Below are positions 61,453-64,000 of a stretch of 64,000 nucleotides of DNA, one piece after another (the stretch's first letter is position 1; every line of letters starts with the position of its first letter). The position numbers and the translations under genes were made by a program. The stretch is taken from NCBI GenBank assembly GCA_964446235.1, contig CAYUNW010000005.1, positions 1-64,000 on the forward strand, in the 5' to 3' direction. Below the pieces are notes generated by a model. The model was not told the origin of the DNA. It made no database searches and was given only the letters and a program-made list of their open reading frames with translations. The DNA is from CAYUNW01 sp964446235. GTDB lineage: Bacteria > Patescibacteriota > Microgenomatia > 2-02-FULL-39-11.

Positions 61453-62000
61453 AAACTGTATTGCGTGGCAAATGCCTGCCGCGCACGGAATAACTGGCTT
61501 TCTGTGCTTTTATATGAAATGTTAAGCTTACGGGCAATTTCCGATACAGAATAACCTTGAATATATTTAAGTTTCAAAATAAGCGTCTGACGGGGATGGA
61601 TTTTTGCAAAAGTGGCTTTTATTTTATCTTTCAGCACCGCCTCGTCAAAAGTGTTTTCCGGACTGACAATGTCTTTAAATATTGACTCGATATCCCCCAT
61701 TTTTGAAAAAACAATGTTTTTCAGTCTTTTTTTACGGTAATAATCAATAGTTTTATGATTGGCTATACTGCATAAATAGGTAAATAAAGAACATTTAAAG
61801 GAGAAGTTTCGCAAAGCGTCAATACTTGCCAACATGACATCCTGTAAAATTTCTTCCATATCCTGATTATTGGATACTTTTTTGGATAAAAATCCTCTAA
61901 GAGAAGGATGGAATTTCCGGTAAAATAGGTTTAATGATTTTTCGCTGCCGTTTATAATACCCAACACCATTGTCCTATCTGCTTTTGATGTGGTAGCCAT
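61449..62000 (-). CDS. ECF-type RNA polymerase sigma factor
   Basis: 183 residues from ATG 62000 (MATTSKADRTMVLGIINGSEKSLNLFYRKF); a longer frame to 62033 is less likely. Region 2 (about residues 20-90) has SNNQDMEEILQDVMLASIDALRNFSFKCSLFTYLCSIANHKTIDYYRKKR, and region 4 (about 128-180) has LHPRQTLILKLKYIQGYSVSEIARKLNISYKSTESQLFRARQAF-like helix-turn-helix. It directs RNA polymerase to specific promoters. It leads the operon that contains the mevalonate genes, with a promoter shared with the divergent pilin-like array. Confidence 0.93.
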   Translation of the reverse strand: MATTSKADRTMVLGIINGSEKSLNLFYRKFHPSLRGFLSKKVSNNQDMEEILQDVMLASIDALRNFSFKCSLFTYLCSIANHKTIDYYRKKRLKNIVFSKMGDIESIFKDIVSPENTFDEAVLKDKIKATFAKIHPRQTLILKLKYIQGYSVSEIARKLNISYKSTESQLFRARQAFATQYSL

Positions 62001-62052
62001 ATGATTTATGTCGTTAAATTGTCGTCCAAACATGCATTTTTTAAACTGTCAT

Positions 62053-62081
62053 ATTTTACTTGATAAAATTCTGTTTGACAA
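62053..62081 (-). promoter_or_regulatory. promoter of the sigma factor operon
   Basis: On the minus strand TTGTCA (62081-62076) and TAAAAT (62058-62053) are 17 bp apart. The -35 lies inside the inverted repeat at 62071-62085. Confidence 0.65.
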
Positions 62082-62085
62082 ACAG
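62071..62085. promoter_or_regulatory. 15-bp inverted repeat between divergent operons
   Basis: CTGTTTG-A-CAAACAG is a perfect 7-bp inverted repeat. It contains the -35 box of the sigma factor operon and TTGACA (62075-62080) reading towards the pilin-like genes. A regulator binding it could control both directions. Confidence 0.6.
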
Positions 62086-62104
62086 TGCATTATTAACCTA
62101 GACT
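62075..62104 (+). promoter_or_regulatory. candidate promoter of the T4SS pilin-like array
   Basis: TTGACA (62075-62080) and TAGACT (62099-62104) with an 18-bp spacer. The start site would fall at or right before the ATG at 62112, implying an almost leaderless mRNA. The -10 is weak, so the assignment is tentative. Confidence 0.4.
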
Positions 62105-62111
62105 GATTATT

Positions 62112-62447
62112 ATGGAAGCTAATTTGCTGGCACAAGTAGATATTAGTAAAATCTGGAAATTTGCTCCAGACCAAAATTCCGATTTTTCAACACTTGGCAG
62201 TATAGTCTCTTTCTTTCTGCCAAAAGTCTTACTTGTCGCTGGACTAATTGCTTTCATTCTAACCGTAGGAGCAGGATTTGCGGTCATCGCCTCAGCAGGC
62301 GGCGGCGATCCTCATAATACTGAAAAAGCCAAAGGGGTTTTGACATATTCCGTCATAGGCTTTATTCTGATATTCGGAGCCTATTGGTTGGTGCAAATTA
62401 TTAGTTTTTTGACCAATAATTCTTTAGAAAAAATTATCGGCCCTTAA
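62112..62447 (+). CDS. T4SS_pilin-like small membrane protein 1
   Basis: 111 residues with two membrane helices (about residues 37-60 and 76-98). The loop between them has ASAGGGDPHNTEKAKGVLTYSVIGF, the family signature (GG-D-x-x-K ... A ... G). Related to the VirB2/TrbC-like pilins of type IV secretion-like systems in CPR bacteria. First of five tandem paralogues. No signal peptide is evident, but there is a polar start. Confidence 0.8.
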   Translation: MEANLLAQVDISKIWKFAPDQNSDFSTLGSIVSFFLPKVLLVAGLIAFILTVGAGFAVIASAGGGDPHNTEKAKGVLTYSVIGFILIFGAYWLVQIISFLTNNSLEKIIGP

Positions 62448-62450
62448 ATT

Positions 62451-62813
62451 ATGACTGATATAGTAAACTTGTTAGCGGAAGCTGATCCTATCGGTGTCAT
62501 AGAACCGCCGGTATCCACTATGCCAAGATTGGTAAATGGTGATTTGACCCCGATTATAAACTTTTTAAACGGTATTTTAAGGCTGGTTTTTGCTGTTGCC
62601 GGGCTTTATGTGTTTATAAATTTCATTATTGCCGGTTTCACTTATCTTTCGGCAGGCGGTGACAGTAAAAAACTTGACCAGGCCTGGTCCAGAATCTGGC
62701 AATCGTTGTTGGGATTGGTGATCATCGTTTGTTCTTTTTTGGTAGCGGCAATTATCGGCATCATCTTTTTCAATGATCCAAGCGTTATATTGAATCCCAA
62801 AATTACACCATGA
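62451..62813 (+). CDS. T4SS_pilin-like small membrane protein 2
   Basis: 120 residues. Two helices (about residues 40-63 and 80-103) and the loop SAGGDSKKLDQAWSRIWQSLLGLVI. A longer N-terminal extracytoplasmic segment (PVSTMPRLVNGDLTPIINFL) than in copy 1. It starts 3 nt after copy 1 and overlaps copy 3 by 4 nt. Confidence 0.8.
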   Translation: MTDIVNLLAEADPIGVIEPPVSTMPRLVNGDLTPIINFLNGILRLVFAVAGLYVFINFIIAGFTYLSAGGDSKKLDQAWSRIWQSLLGLVIIVCSFLVAAIIGIIFFNDPSVILNPKITP

Positions 62814-63232
62814 AATATTTATTAACTATATTTTTATTTTTTTCATTATTAGTCAATCCAATGGATATCCTGGCAGCCAATACCGGAATAGGATGCGGCG
62901 GCGGATTGGGACCTATCGGAGAATGGCTATGCGGCAGCCCAACCAACGAAGCTGTAGGTTCTAAAATGAATATCGTAATCGGTAGATTGATTGATGTCAT
63001 GATAGTAGTTGCCGGACTTTATTTTCTCATCCAGGTGATACTTGCCGGTTATGCATACATATCAGCCGGAGGGGATACGAAAAAAACCCAGGATGCCTGG
63101 CGGAAAATACAAAATTCAGTGCTCGGACTTTTAATTGTCGTCATTGCCTGGGTACTTACGGGGCTTATAGGCAGTATTGTAGGTTTGGATATTCTCAATC
63201 CCGGCCAAGTCATTGAAGATTTTTGGAAATAA
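62810..63232 (+). CDS. T4SS_pilin-like small membrane protein 3, with signal peptide
   Basis: 140 residues. A signal peptide (about 1-22) precedes a Gly/Cys-containing segment (GCGGGLGPIGEWLCGS, two Cys that could form a disulfide), then the two family helices with SAGGDTKKTQDAWRKIQNSVLGLLIV between them. It is the only copy with a clear signal and Cys pair. It overlaps copy 2 by 4 nt. Confidence 0.8.
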   Translation: MKYLLTIFLFFSLLVNPMDILAANTGIGCGGGLGPIGEWLCGSPTNEAVGSKMNIVIGRLIDVMIVVAGLYFLIQVILAGYAYISAGGDTKKTQDAWRKIQNSVLGLLIVVIAWVLTGLIGSIVGLDILNPGQVIEDFWK

Positions 63233-63238
63233 AAATAT

Positions 63239-63574
63239 ATGGCAGAAAAAATCAGACCAAGTGTCATAGATACGCACGGAAAAGAACCGGTTGCACTTTT
63301 TGCCCAGGTTTTCGGTGCTGTCATCGGATTTCTGCTCATCATGGCTTCACTTTGGGCATTTATCCAACTGATTTTGGGAGGGTTCAACTGGATTTCTTCA
63401 GGAGGAGACAAAGGCAAGCTTGAAGAAGCTCGGCACCGTATACAAAATGCCGTTTTAGGTCTTCTTATCACTTTTGCTGCTTGGGCAATATTTTTGCTAT
63501 TGATGGATTTTTTCGGCATCAACCAGGGAACAGACAGCGGATTCCAAATACAACTGCCTGGTTTGTTTGATTGA
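63239..63574 (+). CDS. T4SS_pilin-like small membrane protein 4
   Basis: 111 residues. The family core reads WISSGGDKGKLEEARHRIQNAVLGLLI, flanked by helices (about residues 21-46 and 72-92). It lacks a signal peptide but has a short polar N-terminus (EKIRPSVIDTHGKEP). It is 6 nt after copy 3. Confidence 0.8.
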   Translation: MAEKIRPSVIDTHGKEPVALFAQVFGAVIGFLLIMASLWAFIQLILGGFNWISSGGDKGKLEEARHRIQNAVLGLLITFAAWAIFLLLMDFFGINQGTDSGFQIQLPGLFD

Positions 63575-63583
63575 TAAAAAAAC

Positions 63584-63612
63584 TTGACAAGATGCTAAGT
63601 TATCTCCATAAT
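63584..63612 (+). promoter_or_regulatory. internal promoter of the last pilin-like gene
   Basis: TTGACA (63584-63589), a 17-bp spacer and CATAAT (63607-63612). A ribosome site AAAGGAAA follows, 63638 being the ATG. The fifth copy can thus be expressed separately and strongly. Confidence 0.75.
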
Positions 63613-63637
63613 TTAAATAAAGAAAGGAAAGACAAAA

Positions 63638-63967
63638 ATGGATAAAGTTTACGCAGTTGATATCGTTGTTTCCCGTCCGGCAAATATTGTTAAAATCACT
63701 AATTTCGGCACTATGCTGGGTGCAGTACTTGGATTTGTTTTTATCCTGGCGGCTTTGGCGGCATTTATATACCTTATCTGGGGAGGTGTAGCCTGGATTA
63801 CTTCAGGCGGTGATAAAGGAAAAACCGAAGAAGCCAGAAACAGGATACAAGCGGCAATTTTGGGGTTATTCATAGTTTTTGCCACATGGGCGGTATTCTC
63901 CATTATCAGCCAATTCCTGCTTGGTCAAAACATACTGGAAGGCATCAAAATACCGTCACCCTTTTAA
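63638..63967 (+). CDS. T4SS_pilin-like small membrane protein 5
   Basis: 109 residues, closest in sequence to copy 4: WITSGGDKGKTEEARNRIQAAILGLFIVFATWAVFSII versus WISSGGDKGKLEEARHRIQNAVLGLLITFAAWAIFLLL. Own strong promoter and ribosome site suggest higher expression, as expected for a main pilin subunit. Two membrane helices (about residues 25-48 and 72-92). Confidence 0.82.
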   Translation: MDKVYAVDIVVSRPANIVKITNFGTMLGAVLGFVFILAALAAFIYLIWGGVAWITSGGDKGKTEEARNRIQAAILGLFIVFATWAVFSIISQFLLGQNILEGIKIPSPF

Positions 63968-63985
63968 AGACTGAAAAACTAAGAT

Positions 63986-64000
63986 ATGGCACAATGGAGC
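63986..64000 (+). CDS. possible start of the next gene (cut by the window edge)
   Basis: ATG 63986 opens a frame reading MAQWS to the last base, 18 nt after the fifth pilin-like gene. Five codons are too few to judge. Confidence 0.25.

Noticed and set aside
1..64000. Recoded genetic code (TGA as Gly, as in Gracilibacteria)
   Set aside because: Many genes end at TGA at the expected length, including overlapping ATGA junctions.
1..64000. tRNA, rRNA, CRISPR arrays, insertion sequences
   Set aside because: I looked in the gaps between genes and found no cloverleaf with a GTTCRA-type arm, no regular direct-repeat array and no transposase.

Overview
The window looks like a chromosomal stretch from a Candidate Phyla Radiation (Patescibacteria) bacterium, most plausibly a Microgenomates-type lineage. 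The evidence is the low GC, tightly packed short genes with 1-4 nt overlaps, CPR-style type IV pilins (a GFTLIEILVV leader followed by INPAR), a tandem array of T4SS_pilin-like small membrane proteins, many single-anchor surface proteins, and a mevalonate pathway. TGA works as a stop codon, so the genetic code is standard. A run of ten N at 24032-24041 shows it is a metagenomic scaffold. No rRNA, tRNA, CRISPR array or transposase was recognised.

Layout. 1-3.5 kb: a candidate structured RNA leader, a GNAT/HisC-like aminotransferase pair and a large HExxH peptidase-like protein. 3.5-10.6 kb: an accessory block of small unknown proteins, a Fic/Doc toxin with its antitoxin, a PD-(D/E)XK-like nuclease, a clear DpnI-type methyl-directed restriction enzyme and a BrnT/BrnA module. 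Several of these have palindromic operators, and the block carries degenerate AT-rich intergenic repeats. 10.6-24.8 kb: membrane and envelope genes (AI-2E-like, TspO-like, HEAT, collagen-like, MsrQ-like), two PlsC-type acyltransferases, a DipZ-type thiol redox pair, an alpha/beta hydrolase and YibE/F. 24.8-27 kb: groES-groEL with a textbook promoter and CIRCE element. 27-42.8 kb: surface proteins (solute-binding protein, VanW, GT-C-like membrane proteins) mixed with housekeeping genes (tsaD, valS, YqeY, a TRM11-like methylase, a SurA-like chaperone). 43.3-50.7 kb: a type IV pilus operon (PilB, PilC, four pilin-like proteins including one fused to a beta-propeller, and a PilM/N-like protein) with a convergent major pilin.

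50.7-62 kb: a cation exchanger, uppP, and a long minus-strand operon that appears to run from an ECF sigma factor through two membrane proteins into the mevalonate pathway: HMG-CoA reductase, HMG-CoA synthase, archaeal-type thiolase, a DUF35-like OB protein, mevalonate kinase, phosphomevalonate kinase and a decarboxylase. It continues into uppS and an RHH-nucleotidyltransferase fusion. Together with uppP these genes outline supply and recycling of the undecaprenyl phosphate lipid carrier. 62-64 kb: five tandem T4SS_pilin-like genes diverge from the sigma factor across a short intergenic region whose 15-bp inverted repeat holds both candidate -35 boxes.

The most unusual items are the sigma-factor-headed mevalonate operon with its shared palindromic promoter, the decarboxylase in which the usual catalytic Asp is Asn, the DpnI homologue, the pilin-propeller fusion, the RHH-nucleotidyltransferase fusion and the pseudoknotted leader at the left edge. 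All calls rest on reading the sequence; no database search was run.
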